Assembly: GCA_964456185.1 (NCBI GenBank)
Contig: CAYVZZ010000001.1
Location: 1-64,000, forward strand
Direction of reading: 5' to 3'
DNA: 64,000 nucleotides
DNA from: CAYVZZ01 sp964456185
Lineage (GTDB): Bacteria > Pseudomonadota > Gammaproteobacteria > Pseudomonadales > Alcanivoracaceae
The notes under the pieces are model-generated. The model had not been told where the DNA came from, ran no database searches, and worked only from the letters and a program-made list of their open reading frames with translations. This document shows, in pieces, positions 1 through 8,666 of this stretch (position 1 is its first letter; each line of letters opens with the position of its first letter). The position numbers and the translations under genes are program-made.

Positions 1-84
1 TTGTGGACACTCGCTTTCGTCATCTTCTTAGTGCGTTATATCCCCATCATGATGTCACCTCGAGCCGATGGCCGACCAGGCTGA
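1..84 (+). CDS. nnrS: NnrS family protein, C-terminal end (partial)
   Basis: The first 27 codons of the window, read in frame 1, encode a hydrophobic end followed by RYIPIMMSPRADGRPG and a stop. This matches the typical end of NnrS, a multi-pass heme- and copper-containing membrane protein linked to nitric oxide stress, whose C-terminus has a Y-P-I...PR-DGRPG signature. The start and most of the gene lie outside the window, so the call rests on this short tail only. A clear terminator follows 22 bases after the stop, so it is the last gene of its transcript. Confidence 0.6.
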   Translation: MWTLAFVIFLVRYIPIMMSPRADGRPG

Positions 85-105
85 TTACGCCTAGATAATT
101 GCTGC

Positions 106-137
106 AAAGGGCTTCGGATAGGAGCCCTTTATTTTTT
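106..137 (+). terminator. Rho-independent terminator after nnrS tail
   Basis: Perfect 8-bp stem AAAGGGCT (106-113) and AGCCCTTT (123-130), 9-base loop, then ATTTTTT. It lies between the nnrS stop and the start of the DUF488 gene. Confidence 0.85.
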
Positions 138-176
138 GCCGAGAAGCGTATGATGGAGTGTGAAAAGGAGGACACC

Positions 177-527
177 ATGACAACCATCAAACTACAAAGG
201 GCTTACGAAAAACCTCAAGACACCAACGGTTACCGCGTTTTAGTTGACCGCCTTTGGCCGCGAGGCATCAAAAAGGAAAACCTGCCATTGGACGATTGGC
301 TGAAAGACATTGCCCCCAGCACCGAGTTGCGCAAATGGTTTGGTCACGAGGTGGATAAATGGGACGGCTTTCAAGAAAAGTTCACTCAGGAACTGGACGA
401 ACACAAGGCGCAGCTAGAGCAGCTTTTGCAGGCGGCGGGTAAGCAACCCTTAATTCTGGTGTTTGCCGCCAAAGATGAAGCGCATAACAATGCCGTGGTG
501 ATTAAGCAATATTTGCAGCAGCTGTAA
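177..527 (+). CDS. DUF488 family protein (YeaO-like)
   Basis: A 116-residue cytoplasmic protein of the DUF488/YeaO family. The family signature is visible: YRVLVDRLWPRG near residue 20, WLKDIAPS near residue 41, LRKWFGH near residue 50, and an LVFAAKDEAHNNA segment near the C-terminus. The biochemical role is unknown. The start is set at the ATG at 177 because AAAAGGAGG lies directly upstream; an in-frame extension to 99 would run through the terminator. It stands alone between that terminator and a GC-rich hairpin that separates it from the convergent SirB-like gene. Confidence 0.85.
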   Translation: MTTIKLQRAYEKPQDTNGYRVLVDRLWPRGIKKENLPLDDWLKDIAPSTELRKWFGHEVDKWDGFQEKFTQELDEHKAQLEQLLQAAGKQPLILVFAAKDEAHNNAVVIKQYLQQL

Positions 528-550
528 TAAGTTTAATGGCAGAGTGCGCA

Positions 551-571
551 GACGCCGGACCGGCGTCCGGC
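551..571. repeat. GC-rich palindrome between convergent genes
   Basis: GACGCCGG-A-CCGGCGTC (551-567) is a perfect inverted repeat. An alternative pairing, GCCGGAC (554-560) with GTCCGGC (565-571), is also perfect. No T-run follows, so it is either a REP-like element or a weak two-way transcription barrier between the convergent DUF488 and SirB-like genes. Confidence 0.55.
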
Positions 572-599
572 ATGGCGGCATTGGATTGATTGTCCGGGT

Positions 600-992
600 T
601 TATCCCAGCAGCGCCCACCAAGACAGCGGGGTTTTTGATATGGCACAGCCGACGATATAGGCGAAGACCACCACGGCAGCCAAGGCAAAACCAAAGCGAA
701 TCAGCGCGGTTTTGCCACGCTTGATGGCAAAGGTGCCGAAGCCGATATAGAAGAGTAAGCCGATCCATTTCGCCCACAACCAAGGCTGATCGAAACCCAG
801 CCCCATAATAACCATTAACCAGATACCAAACACCAGCAGCAGGGTATCGATGGGATGCGGCGCGATTTTCACCCAGCGCTTTTGCAGCATGCCGCTGCCG
901 GTAACCGACCAAAAGGCACGCAGGCAAAAAAACGCGATACTTAACGTCACGAAAGTCAGGTGCAGGTGCTTAATCAGCTGATAATGTTCCAT
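600..992 (-). CDS. SirB2-like integral membrane protein
   Basis: 130 residues with about four hydrophobic segments. The N-terminal YQLIKHLHLTFVTLSIAFFC, the ...HPIDTLLLVFGIWL segment and the WLWAKWIGLL segment are typical of the SirB (invasion gene expression up-regulator) family, a small inner-membrane protein group of unclear molecular function. The ATG at 992 is the natural start because it begins the conserved helix. The gene is transcribed in the same direction as the PF10118-type gene upstream, 68 bp away, but no strong Shine-Dalgarno sequence is seen. Confidence 0.75.
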   Translation of the reverse strand: MEHYQLIKHLHLTFVTLSIAFFCLRAFWSVTGSGMLQKRWVKIAPHPIDTLLLVFGIWLMVIMGLGFDQPWLWAKWIGLLFYIGFGTFAIKRGKTALIRFGFALAAVVVFAYIVGCAISKTPLSWWALLG

Positions 993-1060
993 AAGAAGGC
1001 CCTTTGGTTGGCAGGTGGCACCATTCTACCTAGTTTTAAGCGCATGAAAACGTACTGTTG

Positions 1061-1927
1061 TTATGGTTTTATCCAGCCTGTCAGCCAACGTGCCTTTGCC
1101 TTCTCCACCAAGCGGGTGGCATCCTGCTGCCAAGGGTGAAAGCTGGGGCGATAGAAGCGCAAATAGGCCGGAGCCATACGACGAAAAACACCCGGATAAC
1201 CCCAAGCATAATTGGCAAATTTAGCCCAGGAGCGCACATTAAACAGCTGCCCTTCATCGCGCATCAAACGCGTTAAGTGCATGGTGGTGAAGAGCGGAAA
1301 CAAGATAGACACGGACAGCATCTCGGTGATGCGCACCCACTCACTCCCCCCGACAGCTTTATAAACATCGAAAGCCACGGCCTTATGCTCGGATTCTTCG
1401 ATGGCATGCCAAGCCCAAAGTGGCGCCACGCGCGGATCCATGGTGTCCAAGGCGTCATCATATTTGAGCATAAATTCTTCAGCCATGAGCGCCGTAAAAT
1501 GCTCCACCGCTACCGTATGTGCCAGTTGGCGCTCGGGGCTGAACTTCATGCGCATGTAATCCATAAACCACTGCACTTCGCGTTCCAGCTTGGCCAAGTC
1601 AATGCCACGCTCCTGCAAAAAGCCGTTCATGGCTTCGTGTTCTTTGGAATGATGCGCTTCCTGGCCGATAAAAGCCTTTACCGCAGCCTTTAGTTCGGGG
1701 TCTTTAATATGCGACTGGAAATAGCGTACCGAATCGATAAAGAAACGCTCTCCGGAAGGAAAGCCAGACGACATGGCAGCGAGCAATAGGGTTTTCGCGG
1801 GGTCGTTATCCCACCAATAACGTGGCACCTCATCCTTGGCGTAATCAAAATCGGGTTGACGAACACTGGGCAACGCATAGGCCAAACGTTTTTTGGCTTG
1901 GCGCTGTAAGGTGGCAACGGCTCCCAT
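1061..1927 (-). CDS. Predicted metal-dependent hydrolase (PF10118 family)
   Basis: 288 residues, resembling the COG3687/PF10118 predicted metal-dependent hydrolase family found in many hydrocarbon- and lipid-using gammaproteobacteria. The ferritin-like pattern of acidic and His residues is visible: GERFFIDSVRYF near residue 60, EAHHSKEHE near residue 90, AVEHFTA near residue 140 and WHAIEESEHKAVAFD near residue 170. These would form a di-metal centre in a helical bundle. The start at 1927 has a GAGAGG Shine-Dalgarno sequence. Substrate and pathway are unknown. It is the head of a minus-strand run with the SirB-like gene. Confidence 0.75.
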   Translation of the reverse strand: MGAVATLQRQAKKRLAYALPSVRQPDFDYAKDEVPRYWWDNDPAKTLLLAAMSSGFPSGERFFIDSVRYFQSHIKDPELKAAVKAFIGQEAHHSKEHEAMNGFLQERGIDLAKLEREVQWFMDYMRMKFSPERQLAHTVAVEHFTALMAEEFMLKYDDALDTMDPRVAPLWAWHAIEESEHKAVAFDVYKAVGGSEWVRITEMLSVSILFPLFTTMHLTRLMRDEGQLFNVRSWAKFANYAWGYPGVFRRMAPAYLRFYRPSFHPWQQDATRLVEKAKARWLTGWIKP

Positions 1928-2008
1928 AGCAAGACCTCTCAGTAATCAATGTCTTAGCACCAATGTACCAAGTCAGTTCCATTGCCCCCAACGCAATTAA
2001 GGCCAATT

Positions 2009-3175
2009 TTACGACAATGCTTGCGAGAGTTGCTCCAACGCTTGCTGTAAGCGAGCACGCGTGGTGCCGATATTGAGGCGCATGAAACCGTCGCCGCCCG
2101 CTCCGAAAGTGTGGCCTTCGTTAAGTCCCAAACCGGCCTTCTGGATGAAAAAGTCGCGTAAGTCTGTCCGCTCAAGCTGCAGGTCACGACAATCCAGCCA
2201 CATCAAACAAGTCGCTTGTGGCGGGACACAGTGTAAAAGTGGTTGCTCGCTTATCCAATCCATCACCAACTGACGATTGCCTGCCAGGTAGTCACGCAGG
2301 GCATCCAACCATTCAGCGCCTTCGCGATAGGCCGCTTCAAACGCCACCAGCGTAAACGGATTAAACGGGTTGGTGTGGCTGCGGGCAAATACCGCCTTCA
2401 CCGCCTGTTGATCGGCTTGATGCGAAAACACCGCCGAGGATAAGTTGAGTCCGGGGATATTGAATGTTTTGCTGGGGGAAATCGCCGTGATCAATCGCAG
2501 CTCGGGCGGCGCCAACTTGGCCAGCGGCAAGTGTTTTTCGCCCGGGTAGGCAAGGTCACAGTGAATATCATCACTGACGATGATTAGGTTATGCCGCAAG
2601 GCCAGATCGATTAACGATTGCAATTCGTCACGTCGCCAAACGCGCCCCACCGGATTGTGCGGGCTACATAGCAGCAGCATCTTTGCTTGTGATGCCTTGG
2701 CCTCGAGGTCGTCAAAGTCCAACACATAACCGTTATCCGTTAATCGAAGCTCACTAGTCAATAACCGCCGCTGCGATTGTGTCACCGCTCCAAAAAAGGG
2801 CGGATACACTGGCGTGGGCACTAACACCCCGTCACCCGGCTGAGTAAGTGCTTGCACACTGGCAAACAAGGTAGGCACCACGCCGGGCGTCAGAATCAAG
2901 CGCGAGGGATCAATCCGCCAATGATGCCGCTTGGCATACCACGCATAAACGCTCTCATAGAGGCTATCGGACGGAAGCGCATAGCCGAACACCGGGTGCC
3001 TGGCCCGCTCGGCAATCGCCTCCTGCACCGCTGGCGGTGCGGCGAAATCCATGTCGGCCACCCACAAGGGAATGACATCAGCACGACCAAATTTTTGTTG
3101 GCGCTGGTCCCACTTTTCACAGCCGGTATGCTCACGCTTTACCGGCTGGTCAAAGTTGAAGTCCGTTTGATTCAT
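2009..3175 (-). CDS. ovoB: PatB/MalY-type PLP C-S lyase, candidate OvoB
   Basis: 388-residue fold-type I PLP enzyme of the PatB/MalY cystathionine beta-lyase-like family. The PLP lysine lies in SPSKTFNIPGL near residue 235; the Asp of the cofactor site is in IIVSDDIHCDL near residue 205, and the carboxylate-binding Arg is in the C-terminal FMRLNIG segment. It starts 4 bp after the ovoA stop, so the two are almost certainly co-transcribed. Ovothiol synthesis needs a PLP sulfoxide lyase (OvoB) to cleave the histidyl-cysteine sulfoxide made by OvoA. The neighbour relation makes this the likely OvoB; a general cysteine desulfhydrase is the alternative. Confidence 0.8.
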   Translation of the reverse strand: MNQTDFNFDQPVKREHTGCEKWDQRQQKFGRADVIPLWVADMDFAAPPAVQEAIAERARHPVFGYALPSDSLYESVYAWYAKRHHWRIDPSRLILTPGVVPTLFASVQALTQPGDGVLVPTPVYPPFFGAVTQSQRRLLTSELRLTDNGYVLDFDDLEAKASQAKMLLLCSPHNPVGRVWRRDELQSLIDLALRHNLIIVSDDIHCDLAYPGEKHLPLAKLAPPELRLITAISPSKTFNIPGLNLSSAVFSHQADQQAVKAVFARSHTNPFNPFTLVAFEAAYREGAEWLDALRDYLAGNRQLVMDWISEQPLLHCVPPQATCLMWLDCRDLQLERTDLRDFFIQKAGLGLNEGHTFGAGGDGFMRLNIGTTRARLQQALEQLSQALS

Positions 3176-3179
3176 TCGT

Positions 3180-5330
3180 TCAATCCGCTTTGCGTTCCCA
3201 AATGGTTACCTCACTCAGCGTGTGTTGGAATTTGTGACCGGTCTCTCGAATCACAAATGGCACCTGCACCGGCTCGTCCAGCAGAGTGAAATGCGGCTCC
3301 AGACGCGCTTTCAGCCCATCCAGGGTGGTGTAGCGCTCGGCATCTTTTTTAAAGCCGCCCAGCCAGTGTTCCTTGGGCGTGTGTTCTTCCAGCCAGGTGT
3401 AGGGCGAGGCAATCATCAACAAGCCACCCGGCAAGATACGTTCGTGAATCTGATCAACGAATTTCGCCGGTTCATAGAGGCGGTCGATGAGGTTGGCCGC
3501 AAACACCAAATCGTAATCGGTGAGAATGGGTTTGAGGTTACAGGCATCGCCTTGAGAGAAAATCGGCGCGGGGACTTTATCCAGCCCAAGGTCACTGAGC
3601 TTGCGTGTGTGGTAGCTTTCCAGATCGCCCTCATCTTGCAGGGCATAGCGCAGCTCACCTTCGCGGTTGAGCTGTACCCCTTGATTAATAAAGCGCGCCG
3701 AGAAGTCGACACCATCGACATGATCAAAGTAACGCGCTAGTTCAAAGCTGGCGCGTCCCGAAGCGCAGCCTAAATCGAGCGCCCGACGAGTTTGACGGCC
3801 TTGCAGATGAGGTACCACTTTATCCACCAGTGCTTTGGGGAAATTGGGCACGCCGAAGTATTCATCGCCATAATGGAATTCGGCGTATTCGCTCATCAAC
3901 TTGTCGGTTTCGTAATGGGATGACGGATTTTTCACTTCGACCTTGCTGGCAATGTAGCGGAAGCCGGCAAACTGGAAAAAGTGCCGGCGGAAGGCATAGC
4001 GTGACACGATTTGCGCTTCATTACCGCAGGAAATCCAGCTACCGCCTTTCATGAGATTGTGCTCGCCATCGAAGGTGGGCATGGTGAAGTCGTCGTAATA
4101 GGGATGCACTTCAAACCCGTCGAAGGGATAGGTGGGCGTTTCTGTCCACTGCCAGACGTTGCCAACCACATCATAGAAGTCGCCGTGCTCAAAATGGTCT
4201 ACCGGACAGGATGATGCCCAACGGTCGAGGTGAATATTGGCCGGCCAAGCGCCCTCTTCCGGGTCACTAGCCGGCGCACCGGATACCGCATGTAACCGGT
4301 GCCATTCGTCTTCGGTGGGCAGGCGAATGGGCTGGCCGCCTTCTTCGGCTTTCCAGTGGCAGAAGGCTTTGGCTTCGTGATAATTCACTTCCACCGGCCA
4401 ATTCCACGGCATGGGGATTTCTTTGGCAATCAGGCGCAGGTGCCAGCCGCTCGGCTTTTTCACCCAAAATTCAGGATGTTGACGGTCTTCAAAGCCCCGC
4501 CAATTCCAGCCTTCTTCTTGCCAATAGTGTTTGGTGCGGTAGCCGCCTGCTTCCACGAATTGCAAATATTCGCCATTGCTCACTAGGTATCTGGCGGCCT
4601 CGAAGGCGTCTACATCGGCCTCGTGGTGGGCATATTCATTATCCCAACCATAAGTGGGCGATTGACGCGGTTTGCCGATTTGTACGCTACCGGCAGATAC
4701 CGGCACCAGCGTATTGTGCGGTGCTTCGCCCGCTTCTTCGCAAGGCGCCCAACCTGCCAGTGGCTGCATGTATTCCAGCTTGTGCTGGCGCATTAACACA
4801 GCTGAGGTTTCCACATGAATGCGCTCGTGCTCTACGCCCATGATGATGGCCCACCAGGGGTGCTCCCAAGTCACTGGGCCATTGAGTTCACCGTTATCGA
4901 TGACATCCAGCACCATGGCACGCACCTTGGCACGGTAGTCGTACACTGCCTGTACACTGGGCCAGTCGTAGTGAGTGTCGTCCAAATCATCCCAGCTCAT
5001 CTCGTCGACACCTACTGCAAAGATGGACTCCATGTGCTCATCAATGCGATGATCAAGCAGGCGCGCCAAACGAAACTTGTTCACAAAGAAGGTTGCGGTG
5101 TGGCCGAGATAAAAAATCAGCGGATGACGCAAGCTAATCGCCTTTTCATAAAATGCGCGTTCATCCTTGAGGAGATCAAACTGGCGCGTGTAGGCATCGA
5201 AGGTGCTGGTAAAATAGTGACGCAACCGTGCCCGCGTAACGCTTGGGTCAGAGCTGTCCAACCGTGGCGTGCGGCTGGACAAGAGGCTGCGGGGTTGTTC
5301 GGATGCTGCGGTGTCTGGCAGTTGGCTCAT
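3180..5330 (-). CDS. ovoA: OvoA: 5-histidylcysteine sulfoxide synthase / mercaptohistidine methyltransferase
   Basis: 716 residues, the usual size for bifunctional OvoA. An N-terminal DinB-like region carries the iron-binding motif EHERIHVETSAV near residue 160. The middle formylglycine-generating-enzyme-like domain shows YGWDNEYAHHEADV, GNVWQWTETPTYPFDG and MKGGSWISC, ending near residue 470. A SAM methyltransferase domain follows (RALDLGCASGRASFELARYF, VDGVDFS). It should make the C-S bond between cysteine and histidine using non-heme iron and O2, and N-methylate the mercaptohistidine product. It is first of a two-gene operon with the PatB-like lyase and faces a SufR-like regulator across 65-92 bp. 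Confidence 0.93.
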   Translation of the reverse strand: MSQLPDTAASEQPRSLLSSRTPRLDSSDPSVTRARLRHYFTSTFDAYTRQFDLLKDERAFYEKAISLRHPLIFYLGHTATFFVNKFRLARLLDHRIDEHMESIFAVGVDEMSWDDLDDTHYDWPSVQAVYDYRAKVRAMVLDVIDNGELNGPVTWEHPWWAIIMGVEHERIHVETSAVLMRQHKLEYMQPLAGWAPCEEAGEAPHNTLVPVSAGSVQIGKPRQSPTYGWDNEYAHHEADVDAFEAARYLVSNGEYLQFVEAGGYRTKHYWQEEGWNWRGFEDRQHPEFWVKKPSGWHLRLIAKEIPMPWNWPVEVNYHEAKAFCHWKAEEGGQPIRLPTEDEWHRLHAVSGAPASDPEEGAWPANIHLDRWASSCPVDHFEHGDFYDVVGNVWQWTETPTYPFDGFEVHPYYDDFTMPTFDGEHNLMKGGSWISCGNEAQIVSRYAFRRHFFQFAGFRYIASKVEVKNPSSHYETDKLMSEYAEFHYGDEYFGVPNFPKALVDKVVPHLQGRQTRRALDLGCASGRASFELARYFDHVDGVDFSARFINQGVQLNREGELRYALQDEGDLESYHTRKLSDLGLDKVPAPIFSQGDACNLKPILTDYDLVFAANLIDRLYEPAKFVDQIHERILPGGLLMIASPYTWLEEHTPKEHWLGGFKKDAERYTTLDGLKARLEPHFTLLDEPVQVPFVIRETGHKFQHTLSEVTIWERKAD

Positions 5331-5358
5331 AACAGTCTCTCGCTAGGGTATCTTGCAC

Positions 5359-5387
5359 AAAATACAAAAGACCTATAAATTAAGCAA
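5359..5387 (-). promoter_or_regulatory. Predicted sigma70 promoter of ovoA-ovoB
   Basis: On the minus strand, TTGCTT (plus 5382-5387) and TATTTT (plus 5359-5364) are separated by exactly 17 bases and lie about 30-55 bp upstream of the ovoA ATG. The -35 box overlaps the inverted repeat at 5384-5399. Confidence 0.5.
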
Positions 5388-5399
5388 GCAGGAACTTGC
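5384..5399. promoter_or_regulatory. Candidate operator, GCAAG-N6-CTTGC
   Basis: Perfect 5-bp half-sites GCAAG (5384-5388) and CTTGC (5395-5399) with a 6-bp spacer. The geometry matches the CAAC-N6-GTTG sites described for SufR, with one base changed per half-site. It overlaps the predicted ovoA -35 box and the 5' end of the divergent SufR-like gene. Confidence 0.5.
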
Positions 5400-5422
5400 A
5401 AAAATCGGATATTATTTTAAAT

Positions 5423-6121
5423 ATGCCCGTAAACGATAACACTAGCGCCCTCAGCGCGCTGCCCGAAGCCCGACAAACGCTTTTGCAGGCCATTAAACAC
5501 GCGGGCCAAGCCAGCGCGGGCGATTTGGCCGAACAATTGGGACAAACGCGCGAGGCCTGCCGTCAGCAACTGCAAGTGTTGCAGCAACAGGGACTGGTCA
5601 CCAGCCGTCGCAAACCCGGCAAAGGCGCGGGTCGCCCCACCTTATTATTTTATTTGACCAATTTGGGCGAAAACCTTTTTCCCAAGCACTATGACCGGCT
5701 CACCGTTTTGCTGGTCGATACCGTCACCGAAGAGCTTGGGGAAACCCAGTTAAAGAATATACTCGGTGCCGTGACCGACCGGCAAGTGGCTGAGTGGCGG
5801 TCGCAAATGGAAGGCCTGCCACTCAAAGAAAAATTGGAAAAGCTGAAAAATTTTTACTTCGAAAACGACCCCTATACTCGCGTTGTGGAGGACCAAGACG
5901 GCCTCTGGCTGGTTGAGGAAAACTGCCCTTTCCTCAACCTCGCCCTACAACGCCCCGCATTGTGCAGCGTTACCGTTTCGACGCTACAACGATTGCTAGG
6001 CGTGAAAGTGAAGCGCGAGAAGCGCTTCCAGTCAGGCGATGGTCACTGCGCCTTTCATGTATTGGCCGACCAGCCCATCGAGGACAGCTTTCGCTTCGAA
6101 CTGGAAGACAGCGAATGCTGA
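5423..6121 (+). CDS. SufR-like Fe-S cluster transcriptional regulator
   Basis: 232 residues from the ATG at 5423. A winged helix-turn-helix spans about residues 17-80 (LAEQLGQTREACRQQLQVLQ, then a basic wing KPGKGAGRP). The C-terminal part carries C168, C181 and C209 in C-X12-C-X27-C spacing, with NCPF and GDGHCAFH around the outer cysteines. This is the layout of SufR-type regulators, which bind an iron-sulfur cluster and respond to cluster status or oxidative stress. A TTG at 5396 could extend the protein by nine residues; neither start has a good ribosome site. Being divergent from ovoA and beside a candidate operator, it probably controls ovothiol synthesis, its own gene, or both. Confidence 0.75.
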   Translation: MPVNDNTSALSALPEARQTLLQAIKHAGQASAGDLAEQLGQTREACRQQLQVLQQQGLVTSRRKPGKGAGRPTLLFYLTNLGENLFPKHYDRLTVLLVDTVTEELGETQLKNILGAVTDRQVAEWRSQMEGLPLKEKLEKLKNFYFENDPYTRVVEDQDGLWLVEENCPFLNLALQRPALCSVTVSTLQRLLGVKVKREKRFQSGDGHCAFHVLADQPIEDSFRFELEDSEC

Positions 6122-6163
6122 TGGCTTAGTGCGTCGCAAGCTCAACCATCAGCCGGTAAACCA

Positions 6164-6583
6164 TTACTTTTGCAGCAGCTGAACCACAAAAGGCTCCAAC
6201 CCGGTCAGCCCGCCTTGGCGCCCATACGCCAACGCGTCATCAGCGGACTTTCCCCGCTCCTTTGCCGTCAACGCCAACAAAGCGCCAACACGGTTACCAC
6301 TCTTGCAGTGCACCAAAACACCGTCATTTGCGCCATCAATAATCTCGATTAGGCGCTTGGCTGCATCCGCCGTCAGGTCGTTGGGGCTACCTACGGGGAT
6401 GTTGATATATTGCATGCCCGCTGCCTCGACGGCAGGCTGTTCACTTTCCGGCTGCTCGGTCGCCGGACGCAAATTCACCACGGTTTTCACCCCGAGGCCA
6501 GCGATGTCGCCCCAAGCTGCATCACCCGGCTGACCGGCACTATAAAGCCCATCTTCCACCTGTAACCAATTCACCACATCCAT
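6164..6583 (-). CDS. DSP-like phosphatase, TIGR01244/DUF442 family
   Basis: 139 residues in the beta-lactamase hydrolase-like protein phosphatase family. The cysteine phosphatase loop HCKSGNRVG (Cys and Arg of C-X5-R) lies near residue 93, and the N-terminal GLYSAGQPGDAAW is the usual family start. Substrate unknown. The ATG at 6583 is chosen because GGAGAA precedes it; the longer reading frame to 6637 lacks a site. It is divergent from the glutamine amidotransferase gene with about 80 bp between starts. Confidence 0.85.
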   Translation of the reverse strand: MDVVNWLQVEDGLYSAGQPGDAAWGDIAGLGVKTVVNLRPATEQPESEQPAVEAAGMQYINIPVGSPNDLTADAAKRLIEIIDGANDGVLVHCKSGNRVGALLALTAKERGKSADDALAYGRQGGLTGLEPFVVQLLQK

Positions 6584-6664
6584 GATTTGTTCTCCAGTTG
6601 GTCTAGAATTTGCAACATCATATACCGTCCCCCGCAATTAATGCACCCATGGAGATATTGCAGT

Positions 6665-7363
6665 ATGAAACATGCCCTTATTTTGCAACATGTGCCTTTT
6701 GAAGGGCCGGCCATGATCAAAAACTGGCTCGACCGCCACCATTTTGTGCAAAGTCAGCACCAAAGCAGTGCCATTACCGACTGGAGCCGCCTGCCCGAAT
6801 TTGACTGGCTCATCATCATGGGCGGCCCCATGTCGGCGGCTGACGAACAACACCACCCTTGGATTAAGGATGAACTCGCCTTTATCAAAAGAGCCATTGG
6901 CGACAACAAAAAAATACTTGGCGTCTGCTTAGGCTCCCAACTAATCGCCCGAGCCCTGGGCGGTGACGTCTATCGCGCCCCCGAACCGGAAATCGGCTGG
7001 TTTCCGGTTATCCCCACTCCAGCCGGGCAAACCCATCCAGTGGGACAACTCTTTAGCGAACAGCCAACCGTCTTGCACTGGCATGGCGACACCTTCACCC
7101 TGCCCGACAGCGCCGAAGTCTTACTCACCAGCAAAGCAGGCAACAAACAATTGTTTGTGCAGGGAAACAACATCATGGGCATCCAGTGCCACCTAGAGAT
7201 GCTGCCCGAACAGGTTGAGCGCCTGTGCCACGAAGGTGCCGACGCCTTAGCCAAAGGCGGCATCTATGTAGAGCAGCCCGAACAACTGCTCAGGTCGCAA
7301 ACGGAATTTGACCGGCTGCACGCATTGATGTTTCGGCTGTTAGATGGCGTTGCAGCAAGTTAA
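6665..7363 (+). CDS. Class I glutamine amidotransferase-like protein
   Basis: 232 residues, a stand-alone GATase1 domain like those annotated GMP synthase-like amidotransferase. The oxyanion strand is WLIIMGGPMSAAD, the nucleophile Cys is in ILGVCLGSQLIARALGG near residue 85, and the WHGDTF segment is present. The catalytic His-Glu pair appears as CHLEM instead of the common HPE. No synthetase partner domain is fused or adjacent, so the acceptor is unknown. The start at 6665 begins the first beta strand and has GGAG 12 bases upstream. Confidence 0.85.
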   Translation: MKHALILQHVPFEGPAMIKNWLDRHHFVQSQHQSSAITDWSRLPEFDWLIIMGGPMSAADEQHHPWIKDELAFIKRAIGDNKKILGVCLGSQLIARALGGDVYRAPEPEIGWFPVIPTPAGQTHPVGQLFSEQPTVLHWHGDTFTLPDSAEVLLTSKAGNKQLFVQGNNIMGIQCHLEMLPEQVERLCHEGADALAKGGIYVEQPEQLLRSQTEFDRLHALMFRLLDGVAAS

Positions 7364-7374
7364 CGATCCAAAAA

Positions 7375-7409
7375 AAGAGCCAGTCACACAAAAGATGACC
7401 GGCTCTTAT
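7375..7409 (-). terminator. Terminator between amidotransferase gene and serA
   Basis: Inverted repeat 7375-7386 and 7396-7407 (12 bp, one mismatch) with a 9-base loop. On the minus strand it is followed by TTTTTT, so it is a strong terminator for serA; in the plus direction the T-run is weak, so two-way use is possible. Confidence 0.85.
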
Positions 7410-7440
7410 TCAAGAAATCCCTGAACACACTAGGACGCGC

Positions 7441-8666
7441 TTAGAACAACACTCGCGTACGGATAGTGCCAGGAATTTCCTTAAGCTTTTCCAATGCCAA
7501 GTGGCTGTTTTCCGGATCCATGTCAATCACCACATAACCCACTTTATCGTTGGTCTGCAGGTGCTGACCGGCGATGTTAATGCCGTTTTCCGATAGCACG
7601 GTGTTGATTTGGCTGAGTACGCCCGGCTCATTCTTGTGAATGTGCAGCACACGGTGCTTGTCAGGGTGGCTCGACAGCGTCACTTGCGGGAAGTTGACGG
7701 CGCTTGATGTGGTGCCCACATCTGAATACTCAACCAACTTGCTCGACAAGACGCCACCGATGTGCTCCTGTGCTTCTTGGGTAGAGCCACCGATGTGCGG
7801 TGTCAGAATGACGTTGTCGAATTTGCGCAGTGGCGAGACAAATTCTTCGCCCTTGCCTTTCGGCTCTTTCGGGAAAACGTCGATCGCTGCGCCAGCCAAG
7901 TGCTCTTCTTCCAGCACTTGTGCCAAGGCGTCAATGTCGACCACTTTACCGCGCGCGTAGTTAATCAGGAAACCGCCTTTACGGATACGGCGCAGTTGCG
8001 GCTCTTTAATCATCCACTGGGTATCCGGGGTATCCGGCACGTGCAGGGTGACGATGTCGACACTGCTGAGCAGCTCGTCCAGGCTATCGACTTGAGTGGC
8101 GTTACCCATGGGCAGCTTGCGCTTGATGTCATAGAAAGACACATCCATGCCCATGCTTTCAGCCAACACGCTCACCTGCGCGCCGATATTGCCGTAGCCG
8201 ATGATGCCCAGCTTTTTGCCACGCACTTCGTGGCTACCAGCAGCACTCTTCAGCCAGTTACCGGCATGTGCGCCAGCGTTCTTGGCGGGAATGCCGCGAT
8301 ACAACATAACCGCTTCTGCAACCACCAACTCCGCGACGGAGCGCGTATTGGAGTAAGGTGCGTTGAACACGGGAATACCGCGTACCAAGGCGGCGTCCAA
8401 GTCCACCTGGTGCCGATACAGAAACAGCCAACGCCGATGAGCTTTTCAGCGGCATCGAAGACTTCTTCGGTCAGCTGGGTGCGCGAGCGCAAGCCGACAA
8501 AGTGGGCGTCTTTAATGCGTTCCTTAAGCTCTTCGTTGGGCAACGCGGTTTTTAGATAGTCGATGTTGGTGTAGCCGTTCGCTTTGAGGTTTTCCAAAGC
8601 GGACTGGTGCACGCCTTCAAGCAACAAAAAACGGATCTTGTCCTTATCCAGAGATGTCTGCGGCAT
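7441..8666 (-). pseudogene. serA: D-3-phosphoglycerate dehydrogenase, frameshifted
   Basis: E. coli-type SerA with a C-terminal ACT domain, the first step of serine synthesis (3-phosphoglycerate oxidation). The reading frame is broken. Codons from 8666 read correctly to GVGCFCIGT, and the rest resumes from about 8406 as VDLDAALVRGIPVFNAPYSN in another frame. The family sequence at this point is IGTNQVDLD. The DNA reads ACCAGGTGGAC where ACCAACCAGGTGGAC is expected, so one copy of a short ACCA repeat (4 nt) is missing. Everything else is present: NAD-binding GIIGYGNIGAQV, catalytic Arg/Glu/His (TPHIGGST) and the ACT end. It is either a sequencing/assembly error or a real inactivation. Confidence 0.85.

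Noticed and set aside
4815..5378. 187-codon plus-strand frame inside ovoA
   Set aside because: It is wholly antisense to a full-length, well-matched OvoA and shows no protein family pattern.
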